Source: an archaeon (GTDB taxonomy: Archaea > Nanobdellota > Nanobdellia > Pacearchaeales > GW2011-AR1). From it: 64,000 nucleotides of DNA. Made by a program: the position numbers and the translations under genes. Within the stretch, counting starts at the first letter, position 1. The number at the start of each line of letters is the position of its first letter. Shown in pieces: positions 27,677 to 36,469 of this stretch. The notes below the pieces were generated by a model that was not told where the DNA came from, ran no database searches, and saw only the letters and a list, made by a program, of their open reading frames with translations. The stretch is taken from the NCBI GenBank assembly GCA_018697295.1, contig JABHTJ010000002.1:191148-255147 (forward strand), in the 5' to 3' direction.

Positions 27677-29203
27677 ATGAAAAAGAAGGCTAATGGGAAA
27701 AATCTTTTGAGGAAATTAACTCAACAAGAAATTGTTTTCATTATTGTCGTCTCTATGTTGTTTTCTTTTTTGACTATTTGGTTTATTTCTGCTAACCTTG
27801 ATGAAGAATTTGGTTTGTCTCCTTTTGTTTTGGGTGGTGGAACTGCGACGAGAGTTACAACTCCTCAGGCTGGAATTAGTAGGGTTCCTATTGGTGGGCC
27901 TAGTTCTCCCTGGTCGAAAAAATGGCAGTGGGAATATCCTGGTTATGTCTATCTTGACGGACCTGAAGGTCAGTTGGTTGCGATTGGAAATGGAGACTCG
28001 AAGGTTTTTTTAAAAATGGAATACGATCAATTTCCCGAAACATTATTTGATGTAGTTAATGGTGACCCTGCAACTCCCTTATTTAATTATGATTATATTC
28101 CTCCTTTCGGAGGAAGTGATGAGGGTTTAGCAGTTGATGCTTCTGAAATTAGCGATATTTTTGCAACAGTAGTTTATCGAAAAGATGGATTTTCTGGACC
28201 TTCAAAATATATTTTACGAGTTTATGATTCTAGCGGTTTTTTATGGGAATATGATTCTTTTGGACCTCCTTCATTTGGGTCTTCTTATGGCGCTGATATT
28301 GCTGTTTCCGGAAATGGAAATAAAATAGTTGTTTCAACTGCTACTTCGAGCTCGATAGAGATTACTGTTTTTGATTTAACATTGCCTAATCCTCAATTGT
28401 CTCCTGATATAAGAAATCCAAATGTTCTTGTTTCTAGTGGGAAATCAATTATTTCGAAGGATTTATCCACTATTCTTTTGATGTCTGGAATTTGGTATGA
28501 CGTTTATGATGTTTCAACAGATTCTTTGATATCAATTTTTTCAGCTTCCTCTTCCGAGTTTCAAAGTAACTTAATTGGTGGAATTTCTTCGGATGGAAAT
28601 CTTATTGCAATTCAAACATTAAATGGGAGTTTTTCTACTGGAATTGATTATGGAATTAATTTTTATGAAAAGCAAGGGAATTCTTATATTCATTCTGGTT
28701 GGATTGGAGGTCCTATAAGTTCTGTTAATTTTGGTCCTTTAGTGATCTCAGATGATAAATCAACCTTTGCTACAGGATGGTCTGGAGTTGCTGGAGGAAA
28801 TCCTTATGATGGATTTATTGTTCAAGCAATTGATTTGACTCCGGGATCTTTTGGAACTATTCTTATGCAAGATTCCTTGGTTGGAGATCAAAATAGTGGC
28901 TCACTTACGAATCTTGTTTCTGCAATGGATATTTCTGACGATGGACAAATCGTTGCTGTTGGCTCACTTGGGGATGTGGCAGAATTGTTTGGAGAAGTAC
29001 TAGTCTATAATTTGGGAAATGTGAATCCTAGTAATCCTGAATTTAATTATCGAGCTTTTGAGAATGAGGTAGATGGCACTGGTTCTGTCCATGATTTGGA
29101 TTTATCTTCTGATGGAAAGAAGCTAGCCGTTGCAGTGAGTGCAGGACATCCATTCGTTGGAGGACAAGATGGTGGTGGAGTATTCTATTTTGAAAGGGTT
29201 TAG
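27677..29203 (+). CDS. Membrane-anchored beta-propeller-like surface protein, paralog 3
   Basis: A 508-residue protein whose first 50 residues closely match the protein at 15556 (LTQQEIVFIIVVSMLFSFL, then WFISANLDEEFGLSP). The propeller-like part carries AVSGNGNKIVV, DISDDGQIVAVG and DLSSDGKKLAV repeats. A CTTAAATA box begins 29 bp before the ATG. The pair with 15556 is the closest within the family and looks like a recent duplicate. Confidence 0.8.
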   Translation: MKKKANGKNLLRKLTQQEIVFIIVVSMLFSFLTIWFISANLDEEFGLSPFVLGGGTATRVTTPQAGISRVPIGGPSSPWSKKWQWEYPGYVYLDGPEGQLVAIGNGDSKVFLKMEYDQFPETLFDVVNGDPATPLFNYDYIPPFGGSDEGLAVDASEISDIFATVVYRKDGFSGPSKYILRVYDSSGFLWEYDSFGPPSFGSSYGADIAVSGNGNKIVVSTATSSSIEITVFDLTLPNPQLSPDIRNPNVLVSSGKSIISKDLSTILLMSGIWYDVYDVSTDSLISIFSASSSEFQSNLIGGISSDGNLIAIQTLNGSFSTGIDYGINFYEKQGNSYIHSGWIGGPISSVNFGPLVISDDKSTFATGWSGVAGGNPYDGFIVQAIDLTPGSFGTILMQDSLVGDQNSGSLTNLVSAMDISDDGQIVAVGSLGDVAELFGEVLVYNLGNVNPSNPEFNYRAFENEVDGTGSVHDLDLSSDGKKLAVAVSAGHPFVGGQDGGGVFYFERV

Positions 29204-29258
29204 ATTAACAGTATTAAATCCCAATAATCCTTAAATATTGTCTCGGCGAATATTTTTT

Positions 29259-29990
29259 ATGGGAATTAAGAGTTTGATATTTGGAAATAAAGAGAAAGTA
29301 TTGTATTTTTCTGGATGTGAAGATGGGGATGAAAAAGTTGATGAAAATTACAAAGAGATTATGGCTCGACTTGGAATAAAATATGAATTTATTGAAGAAC
29401 TTCCTTCTTGTGGATTCTTGGATTATGAGCTTGGAGACAGGAAACGTGCGAAGGAATTGGCGGAGGGGATGAATAATTTGTTTTTAGAAAATTCAATTAC
29501 AAAAATAATTACCTCCTCGGCACTTTGTTATCATATGTTTAGAAATATTTATCCAAAACTTTTGCGTGAATGGAATATTCTAGTTGAACATATTAGTGTT
29601 AGTATTCTTGCAGGTCTTAGGAGAAAGAGGATATTTTATTCTTCTACAGATTCTTTTGTGAGTGTTGTGTATCATGATTCTTGTTATTTGAGTCGACATT
29701 GTGGAATTTATAATGAACCTCGAGAAGTGATTAAATTTCTTGGAGGGAATATTTTTGAATTTAGGAAGAACAAGGAAAATTCTGTTAGTTGTGGTGTTGG
29801 AGGCGGTCTTTTAGAGAATTTTCCTGAAACTGCAAATAAACTTGCCCGAAACTTAATTTCTTCTTCTCCTGAAAAAGACTTGCAGATTATTTCTGCATGC
29901 AGTAGTTGTTCATCTCATCTGAAATCATCGAGCGAGAATTCTCTTGACTTTTCTTCGTTTGTACTTGGGAGGCTTCGGGGATTACAATGA
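29259..29990 (+). CDS. Cysteine-rich-domain (HdrB/LldE/GlcF-like) protein
   Basis: A 243-residue protein from the ATG at 29259; CTTAAATA 29 bp upstream supports this start over one 21 bases earlier. It has two halves like the CCG-domain proteins that hold iron-sulfur or heterodisulfide-type clusters: YFSGCEDGDE...LPSCGFLD, then YHDSCYLSRH...SVSCGVGGG. Both CCG motifs have become SCG. It is the first gene of an operon with an FAD oxidase and a 4Fe-4S protein, overlapping the next by 4 bases. Confidence 0.82.
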   Translation: MGIKSLIFGNKEKVLYFSGCEDGDEKVDENYKEIMARLGIKYEFIEELPSCGFLDYELGDRKRAKELAEGMNNLFLENSITKIITSSALCYHMFRNIYPKLLREWNILVEHISVSILAGLRRKRIFYSSTDSFVSVVYHDSCYLSRHCGIYNEPREVIKFLGGNIFEFRKNKENSVSCGVGGGLLENFPETANKLARNLISSSPEKDLQIISACSSCSSHLKSSSENSLDFSSFVLGRLRGLQ

Positions 29991-31123
29991 TGAAATTGCA
30001 AAAAAATTTCAATGGCGCTAATAAACATTATAGTCGCGATGCTTCTCATTACAAGGGGAATGCTCTAGATGTCGTTCATCCAAAATCTATTGAAGAGCTT
30101 CGAAAGATCGTTAAGACTACTAATTATTTGGTTGGTCGTGGCGGGGGTTCTGGTTTGAGCGGAGGTGCTGTTCCTCTCGCTGGAAGAGATACAGTGATTA
30201 ACTTATTGCAATTTAATAAAATTAATAATTTTGATAAGGAGAGAAAAACTGTCGAGGTTGGATGTGGGGTTATCTTGGAGGGTTTGCAAGATTATTTGAA
30301 TTTTCGTGGATTTGAATTTCCCGTTAATCCTTTTAGCCGCAAGATTGCGACTATTGGGGGTATGATTGCGACGAATGCTGTTTCTTCACGAGTTGGAAAA
30401 TATGGACGAATGGCTCAATGGATTAAATGGATTGACGTTATGGATTGCCAGGGGGCCATTTCTCGAAAAGGAGTCACTGAAATTTCTGATTATTCGGGGA
30501 TGGAGGGAACTACTGGAATTATTGTTCGTGCGTGTTTGAAAGTTGTTTCAAAGATAAAGCGGAGTGCGACGATTGTTCCGATTACAAATTTGATTGAAAT
30601 GATTGAAATTGTAGAAAATTTAAAACGAGATAAAACTGTTTCTATGATTGATTTTTGTGACGAGATTATTAGCGAAGGTATTGGGCTCGAGAAAAAATAT
30701 CATTTGTTTATTGAATATGAAAATGACTTGGGCTTATTGAAAGGTCCTGAATATGGTGAATTTTTGAAAACTTTAGATACGATATATTCCTTTGTTTTGG
30801 GAAATGGTTGTATTGCGATTGAAGATCCAAAAATTATGTTAAGTAAACTTGTTCATGTTACCAAATGGTTTCGCGAAAAAAATGTTTTGGTTTTTGGACA
30901 TTTGAGTGCAGGAGTTTTATATGTTTGTTTTAAAGAAGAACAGTTTAGTGAAATTCCTGTTTTAAGAAAACTGATTAAACGGCTTGGTGGCATGATTACA
31001 TTTAGTCATGGCATTGGTGTTTTGAAAAGAGATTTTGTTGAATTTAATGATAAAAAGATTTTAGAAAATGTGAAGAAAAGAACTGACCCTTTGAATAAAT
31101 TTAATGTGGGGAAAATGTTATGA
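29987..31123 (+). CDS. FAD-binding oxidase (GlcD / D-lactate dehydrogenase-like)
   Basis: A 378-residue protein of the VAO/PCMH FAD family. FAD-binding segments are VGRGGGSGLSGGAVPL and INPFSRKIATIGGMIATNA-like PVNPFSRKIATIGG. The C-terminal half matches the substrate domain, though it is shorter than the ~460 residues of bacterial GlcD. It would oxidise a 2-hydroxy acid such as glycolate or D-lactate and pass electrons to the adjacent Fe-S proteins. ATGA overlaps join it to both neighbours. Confidence 0.88.
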   Translation: MMKLQKNFNGANKHYSRDASHYKGNALDVVHPKSIEELRKIVKTTNYLVGRGGGSGLSGGAVPLAGRDTVINLLQFNKINNFDKERKTVEVGCGVILEGLQDYLNFRGFEFPVNPFSRKIATIGGMIATNAVSSRVGKYGRMAQWIKWIDVMDCQGAISRKGVTEISDYSGMEGTTGIIVRACLKVVSKIKRSATIVPITNLIEMIEIVENLKRDKTVSMIDFCDEIISEGIGLEKKYHLFIEYENDLGLLKGPEYGEFLKTLDTIYSFVLGNGCIAIEDPKIMLSKLVHVTKWFREKNVLVFGHLSAGVLYVCFKEEQFSEIPVLRKLIKRLGGMITFSHGIGVLKRDFVEFNDKKILENVKKRTDPLNKFNVGKML

Positions 31124-31503
31124 GTGATGAAAATGAAAATGTTGTAAAAGTTGAAAATAAAACTAGTTCCAAAAAATCAAAAAGAAAAGTGACGAAGCAA
31201 GATATTCTTGAAGCTAATAATCTTTTAGAAGAAGTTGCAGAGATATTTGAGCCATGTATTTCGTGCGGACTTTGTAACGGGGTTTGTCCGACGTTTAAGG
31301 TTTTACTTGATGAGCGGGTTAGTCCTCGAGGGTATGCGTTGAAGTTGCGTGAGAAAATAATTGATGAATCTGTTTACGAATATATTCCCTGCAAGGCTTG
31401 TGATAATGTTTGTCCTATGAAAATTCCAATTAGCGAGGGAATATTGAAGGCTCGCGAAGTTTTGTTTTTGCGTGGAAAAGGTTTGGCGAAGAAAGAAGAT
31501 TAA
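31120..31503 (+). CDS. 4Fe-4S ferredoxin-like subunit (split GlcF N-terminal half)
   Basis: A 127-residue protein with a Lys-rich start and two cluster motifs. The first is CISCGLCNGVCP (complete CxxCxxCxxxCP). The second is CKACDNVCP, one Cys short of that pattern. This is the iron-sulfur half of GlcF/LldF-type subunits. The CCG half is encoded separately at 29259, so the usual GlcF is split and the order is rearranged. It overlaps the FAD gene by 4 bases. Confidence 0.85.
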   Translation: MSDENENVVKVENKTSSKKSKRKVTKQDILEANNLLEEVAEIFEPCISCGLCNGVCPTFKVLLDERVSPRGYALKLREKIIDESVYEYIPCKACDNVCPMKIPISEGILKAREVLFLRGKGLAKKED

Positions 31504-31957
31504 GAGAAATTTTATTGGTCGTTCATTTTATTCTTTTGACTGGGACGTTTCTGGAACTGCCGTTGTTGAATCAGTGACGCTATCAATAAACTCTGAAAGT
31601 ATTAATGATAATGGTGCACAAACTAGTTCATTAATTATTTTCAAGGCAGATACAACTTTGCCAATAAATAATGGTGATTATTCGAAATGCGATAATACTG
31701 TTGGCGCTGCTAACTTGAATAATGTTTTGGGAGAAGTTAGTTTTTCTTCTCTTACAGTAGATAGTTCTGAAGATATTTCCTTAGATGCCTTGCAAATTGG
31801 AAATTCTGTTCAAGGAAATAGGGTCGGCTTCTGCGGACGTGGAGGAGGAGATGTTAGATATGATCCAAGTTTTATTCTTGAACAAGGTCCGAGGCTCAGA
31901 GTTCATTCAAAAGTTAGTGGAATGGGGCCAAAATTGATAGTGAGATATAGGCCTTAG
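31472..31957 (+). pseudogene. Probable remnant of a surface protein beta-domain
   Basis: A 161-residue frame overlaps the Fe-S gene by 32 bases. After a basic start it continues FIGRSFYSFDWDVSGTA and VVESVTLSINSESIND, the middle of a secreted beta-sandwich similar in style to CBM96/DNRLRE domains. There is no signal peptide, and the protein begins inside the domain. The simplest view is a 5'-truncated gene fragment fused by deletion to the end of the operon. A functional short protein cannot be excluded. Confidence 0.45.
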
Positions 31958-31982
31958 ATGCCTTAATTGCTTTTGCTAAAAT

Positions 31983-31990
31983 TTTATAAA
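31983..31990 (+). promoter_or_regulatory. TATA box
   Basis: TTTATAAA starting 29 bp before the ATG at 32012. Confidence 0.65.
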
Positions 31991-32011
31991 TAACTCTTTA
32001 TTCTAAATATT

Positions 32012-32827
32012 ATGAAAACTATAGAAAAGATTGTTGCTATTTTTTCTTTTTTTCTTGGAATATCAATTCTCTTTTTTGGAGCATATCTTGCTTACGAATC
32101 TATTAACTACAGTTTTGATTCCCTGTTGGCAGGAGTAATTAGTTTAAGTTTATTTTTGCCTATAACTTTAATCGCAATTTTGATTGGTACTTCCTTAGCG
32201 ATACTAAGTGTTTTATCTTTTAGAAGTCATGCATGGGCATATAAAGTTAATTTAGGTTTAGTTACGGTAAGTATTGCTTCTATGTTCTTTCTCTTTTATT
32301 TGTTTAATAGTTTGGATCAAGAGGCTCAGCAACAATACGAAGAAACTCAAGAGTTATTAGTGAATTCTGAAAAAATCTATTCTATCAATGAAATTAGCAT
32401 CGCAGAACTTAATGAGACAGGGTTTAAGATATATCTTGATTTTGAGGGCGAGGGTTCTGGAACCTATAATCTGAATTTGTTTGTGGAGGAGAGTAGTGAA
32501 AGAATTATTTTTAGTAATTTTTCTGAAGAAATTTTTATTGATTCAGCAAATCAAAGATTTGAACTAGATTATAATTATGACGGCCTATTTGAAAAATGTT
32601 TTACTGAACCTTTTGGATCAAAATATTGGATATGTTCTCCTGAGGCTGGAGGTTACGGGTTTGTCTTTACCATTACTACAACGCTTGATTTTATAGAAAA
32701 TTCCGAGTTTAAATATAGTGATCTAGAATATAATTTTGATTTTCAAAGCACCAATGAAAAGAGTTTTTCTCTAGATTTAACTAATGATGGCAATCAAATG
32801 ATTGCCGAAAATTTTCAGCTATTATAA
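32012..32827 (+). CDS. Membrane protein with extracellular beta domain
   Basis: A 271-residue protein. Three hydrophobic segments lie near residues 7-30, 44-72 and 80-100. Residues 105-271 form a hydrophilic, Glu/Asp/Asn-rich beta domain with YNLNLFVEES and LDYNYDGLFEKCF. It should sit in the membrane with the C-terminal domain outside. No family recognised. It stands alone with its own TATA box. Confidence 0.7.
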   Translation: MKTIEKIVAIFSFFLGISILFFGAYLAYESINYSFDSLLAGVISLSLFLPITLIAILIGTSLAILSVLSFRSHAWAYKVNLGLVTVSIASMFFLFYLFNSLDQEAQQQYEETQELLVNSEKIYSINEISIAELNETGFKIYLDFEGEGSGTYNLNLFVEESSERIIFSNFSEEIFIDSANQRFELDYNYDGLFEKCFTEPFGSKYWICSPEAGGYGFVFTITTTLDFIENSEFKYSDLEYNFDFQSTNEKSFSLDLTNDGNQMIAENFQLL

Positions 32828-32878
32828 TTTATTTTTACTAATCAAAATCTTCTTAAACCTTCTCTCAAAGTATATCTT

Positions 32879-34171
32879 ATGGAAACTTTAATACAACAGC
32901 CAGAAATTATGGCTCCTGTTGGTTCATACGAATCTTTGCATGCTGCGATTAATGCCGGTGCCGACTCGGTATACTTTGGAATTGAACAGTTGAATATGCG
33001 AGCTCGTGCGGCGAACAATTTTACTACTGAGGACTTAAAAAAAATTGTGGCTATTTGCCAAGAGAATAGTGTTCGAACGTATTTGACACTGAATACCATT
33101 TTATATGATCACGATATGAATCTTATGAAAAAGATTTGCGATGTCGCCAAGTCAAGTGGGCTCACGGCAATTATTTGTAGTGATATTTCTGCAATACAAT
33201 ATGCAAATTCAATTGACTTGGAAGTTCATTTATCGACGCAGATGAATATTACAAATGTTGGTGAGGTGAAGTTTTATTCTGCTTTTGCCGACGTGATGGT
33301 GATGGCTCGTGAACTAACGTTACAACAAATTGCACATATTGTAGCTGAAGTTAAAAAACAAGATATTCGTGGGCCAAAAGGTGAGCTTGTCGAAATTGAA
33401 ATTTTTATTCATGGCGCGTTATGTGTTGCTGTTTCTGGGAAATGTTATATGAGTATTGCAACTGAGAATTCTTCTGCGAATCGTGGGGCGTGTTTGCAAA
33501 ATTGTCGTAAGTCGTATAAGGTGACTGATAATGAAACTGGTGAATCACTTGTTTTAGAAAATGAATATATTATGTCTCCTTCAGATCTTTGTACTATTTC
33601 GTTTATCGATAAAATTTTGGACGCAGGTGTTCGTGTTCTTAAGATTGAGGGTCGTGGTCGTGCTCCAGAATATGTTGATACAGTTGTTCGCTCGTATAAA
33701 GAAATGATTACTGATTGGCAAAAAGGAGAATTTACTACCGAAAAAGGAATGGCGAAAATGAAAGAACTTGAAAAAGTGTTTAATCGAGGATTTTGGCAAG
33801 GCGGATATTATCTTGGGAAAAAACTTGGTGAGTGGAGCGGAGTTTATGGTTCGAAAGCAACTGAAGAAAAAGTGTTTTTGGGAAATGTTGAACATTATTA
33901 TAATAATCCGATGGTTGCTCAAATAAAATTGGCAACTAATGAAGTTTGTGTTGGAGATGAAGTTTCTTTTAATGGAAAAACTACTGGAGTTGTTCGACAA
34001 AAAATTGGTGAATTGTTTGTTCACGTCGATGATGTTGCTACAAAAGTTGATTTTGCAAAGAAAGGCGATTTGATTACGATAAAAGTTGGGAAACGAGTTC
34101 ACGAAAAAGATTTGCTATATAAAATTGTTCCCTCAAAAACTAAACAAGTTTCTTTAGCTGAGAAGAATTGA
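32879..34171 (+). CDS. Peptidase U32 family protein (RNA hydroxylation/collagenase-like)
   Basis: A 430-residue protein of the U32 family. It begins IMAPVGSYESLHAAINAGADSVYFG and carries EIFIHGALCVAVSGKCYMS and NRGACLQNCRKSY, the family's Cys-containing signature. In bacteria such proteins (TrhP, RlhA) hydroxylate tRNA or rRNA. Others act as proteases. The downstream ferredoxin starts within its stop codon, so it is likely the electron donor. This supports an iron-sulfur RNA-modifying enzyme rather than a protease. Confidence 0.9.
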   Translation: METLIQQPEIMAPVGSYESLHAAINAGADSVYFGIEQLNMRARAANNFTTEDLKKIVAICQENSVRTYLTLNTILYDHDMNLMKKICDVAKSSGLTAIICSDISAIQYANSIDLEVHLSTQMNITNVGEVKFYSAFADVMVMARELTLQQIAHIVAEVKKQDIRGPKGELVEIEIFIHGALCVAVSGKCYMSIATENSSANRGACLQNCRKSYKVTDNETGESLVLENEYIMSPSDLCTISFIDKILDAGVRVLKIEGRGRAPEYVDTVVRSYKEMITDWQKGEFTTEKGMAKMKELEKVFNRGFWQGGYYLGKKLGEWSGVYGSKATEEKVFLGNVEHYYNNPMVAQIKLATNEVCVGDEVSFNGKTTGVVRQKIGELFVHVDDVATKVDFAKKGDLITIKVGKRVHEKDLLYKIVPSKTKQVSLAEKN

Positions 34172-34392
34172 TGAAAATAATTCATTACCGAGATAAATGT
34201 ATCGGGTGCAATAGTTGTGTTGAGCATAGTTCTAAAGATTGGAAATTGAATCCTATTGATGGGAAAGTTGATTTAATTGATGGAAAGAAAACTCGTGAAG
34301 GAATTTTTGCTAAAGAAATTAGGGATGATGAGGTTGGGGGCAATAAACAAGTAGCTAAGGATTGTCCCGTTAATATCATCAAAGTTGTTTGA
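34171..34392 (+). CDS. Single-cluster ferredoxin
   Basis: A 73-residue protein with CIGCNSCVEHS near the N-terminus and AKDCPVNIIKV at the end. This is the pattern of single [4Fe-4S] ferredoxins with an acidic middle region. Its ATG overlaps the TGA of the U32 gene (TGATG), so the two are translationally coupled. It probably feeds electrons to the U32 protein. Confidence 0.85.
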   Translation: MKIIHYRDKCIGCNSCVEHSSKDWKLNPIDGKVDLIDGKKTREGIFAKEIRDDEVGGNKQVAKDCPVNIIKVV

Positions 34393-34426
34393 TTTTTCTT
34401 TTTGAAATAAATTATTTTGAAAAAGT

Positions 34427-34434
34427 TTTATAAA
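34427..34434 (+). promoter_or_regulatory. TATA box
   Basis: TTTATAAA starting 29 bp before the ATG at 34456. Confidence 0.65.
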
Positions 34435-34455
34435 GTATGTTTTGTTATTGTTTTT

Positions 34456-35799
34456 ATGAAAAAGAAGAGTCGGAAAAAAGCTGGAGTTAAAAGAAAAGCG
34501 ATAAATAAAAAAGAATTTGTTTATGTTGTTTTGCTTGTTTCATTTATTTCACTTATTTCTTTAGTAATTTTAGATAAAGTTTATGATCATTATGATATTG
34601 ATTATGCTCCAACTTTTAGTTCTGCGACGAGGGTTGCTCCTGGAACGCCCATAACGCCTACAGAAATCCTTAGGCCAATTATTGGTTTTTCTCTTGATGG
34701 TGCTGCGGTTGTTGGCCCTCCAAATATTTGGATGTGCGACAATTTTTTATGTAATTCTCCATTTATTATTTCATTAGATAATGGTCAAAGGCATGTTGGA
34801 GACCATCCCCGAAGCATTTCTGTTGAAAGGGACGGAAATAAAAATCCGATTTTAGCTTATACTTCCAAATATACTCTTTCTCAACCAATTAATTTAGAGG
34901 TTGTTTATTGTAATGATCCTGCATGCACTACTTTTATTAATACTACTGTCGCATATGGGCCTCCAAATAATAATCATTACGGGGCATATCCTGAGATAAA
35001 TTTTCTGAATGGTCTTCCAATAATCGCTTATTCAGCATTTAACCAAGCAAAACTTGTCATGTGTTCTGCTCCTGACTGTAGTTCTTCAACTATTAAGATA
35101 CTCTCTCCTGTAGGGACCTGGGGAAGATTTATGTCAAGTGATGTTTATCAAGGAAAATCTTATTTTTCATTTGTTAATGGAAGAGAAACCCATATTGCTC
35201 TCTGTACTGATCCGACATGTAACACTATTCAACATAGCATGGTCTATAACGTTTCAGATAATCAACATGCACAATCCTATACTTCTATAGAAATTGATCC
35301 TAATGGAAATCCTTATGTCGCATTTATTCAATCTAACGCTACCGGAACTCCTTCAGGTTATGTTAACCTTTTACATTGCAGTAATTCTAATTGCGATATC
35401 TCCTCTGGAGGTACGATTACTCGAATAGTCCTTGATGAACAGTTTGGTTCAGAACCATTCAAAAATCTGGACATGGAACTTGCAGGAACAGGATTTCCGA
35501 TTATTGGATATTATAACACTGTCAATTTTCAATATAACGTTATCCAATGTAATGATGCGACGTGCGACGTAAATCTCTTGACTAAAACTTCTCTCTCGCT
35601 TTCCTCGGCAGTGCATGCCCAAAGCCCTGCCATGGCTCTTGGAGTGAGGGGAATGCCTGCAATAACCTATTCTATGCTTGGATCTTTGAATGAAGAATTA
35701 CACCTCATTCAATGTAAAGATACTTCTTGTTCTCAAAGAGAGCCAGAGATCGTAACTCCTACTCTGAATGGAGAACCTGCAAATTTGGACTTGGGATAA
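34456..35799 (+). CDS. Membrane-anchored beta-propeller-like surface protein, paralog 4
   Basis: A 447-residue protein from the ATG at 34456, chosen because its TATA box lies 29 bp upstream. A basic start (MKKKSRKKAG) and signal anchor KEFVYVVLLVSFISLISLV are followed by a secreted part. That part has repeated units each containing a Cys pair (QCNDATC, YCNDPAC, MCSAPDC, LCTDPTC, HCSNSNC, QCKDTSC). The 6-spaced Cys pairs are probably disulfides closing each blade. The other three family members lack these. Confidence 0.78.
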   Translation: MKKKSRKKAGVKRKAINKKEFVYVVLLVSFISLISLVILDKVYDHYDIDYAPTFSSATRVAPGTPITPTEILRPIIGFSLDGAAVVGPPNIWMCDNFLCNSPFIISLDNGQRHVGDHPRSISVERDGNKNPILAYTSKYTLSQPINLEVVYCNDPACTTFINTTVAYGPPNNNHYGAYPEINFLNGLPIIAYSAFNQAKLVMCSAPDCSSSTIKILSPVGTWGRFMSSDVYQGKSYFSFVNGRETHIALCTDPTCNTIQHSMVYNVSDNQHAQSYTSIEIDPNGNPYVAFIQSNATGTPSGYVNLLHCSNSNCDISSGGTITRIVLDEQFGSEPFKNLDMELAGTGFPIIGYYNTVNFQYNVIQCNDATCDVNLLTKTSLSLSSAVHAQSPAMALGVRGMPAITYSMLGSLNEELHLIQCKDTSCSQREPEIVTPTLNGEPANLDLG

Positions 35800-35854
35800 T
35801 TTGTTAACACTCTTTGCGACATTTTATAAATGAAAATTATTTTAGTTCTTTACT

Positions 35855-36439
35855 ATGGAATCTATTGGAGAAAAAAAATGCGTGATTGGACATTTGGCGC
35901 CGGAATTTACCACTGAAGCTTTTCATGAAAATGATGTGAAGAAAATTTCCCTAAAAGATTATCGAGGTAAATGGGTTGTTTTGTTTTTCTATCCTGCAGA
36001 TTTTACCTTTATTTGTCCAACTGAACTTTCCGAACTTGCGGACAATTATTCTAAGTTGCAAGGGCTTGGTGCAGAAGTTTTGAGTGTTTCAACTGATACA
36101 GCGTTTGTTCACAAGGCTTGGCATGATAATTCAGAATCTATTAAGAAAATTACGTTTCCAATGGTTGCGGACCCTACAGGGAATATTTGTCGTTCATATG
36201 GAACTTATATTCTTGAAGAAGGTTTATCTCTTCGGGGGACTTTTTTAATTGATCCTGAAGGGGTTCTCAAAGCTTATGAAATTCACGATAATTCTATTGG
36301 AAGAAATATTAATGAGCTTATTCGAAAATTAGAAGCCGCTAAGTTTACTATGGAAAATGGTGGAGAGGTTTGTCCAGTTAATTGGAAGCCTGGTGCCGAA
36401 ACACTTAAGCCGGGATTAGATTTAGTTGGTAAAATTTAA
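35855..36439 (+). CDS. Peroxiredoxin (AhpC/Prx1-like)
   Basis: A 194-residue 2-Cys peroxiredoxin. The peroxidatic Cys is in FTFICPTEL and the resolving Cys in GEVCPVNWKPG. GTFLIDPEG and the catalytic Arg in the loop before it are present. It reduces hydrogen peroxide and organic peroxides. The thioredoxin reductase and glutaredoxin at 824-2015 are the likely reductants. A TTTATAAA box lies 32 bp upstream of the start. Confidence 0.95.
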   Translation: MESIGEKKCVIGHLAPEFTTEAFHENDVKKISLKDYRGKWVVLFFYPADFTFICPTELSELADNYSKLQGLGAEVLSVSTDTAFVHKAWHDNSESIKKITFPMVADPTGNICRSYGTYILEEGLSLRGTFLIDPEGVLKAYEIHDNSIGRNINELIRKLEAAKFTMENGGEVCPVNWKPGAETLKPGLDLVGKI

Positions 36440-36469
36440 ATTCTAGTGGATAATTTTGTTTATGGACAT

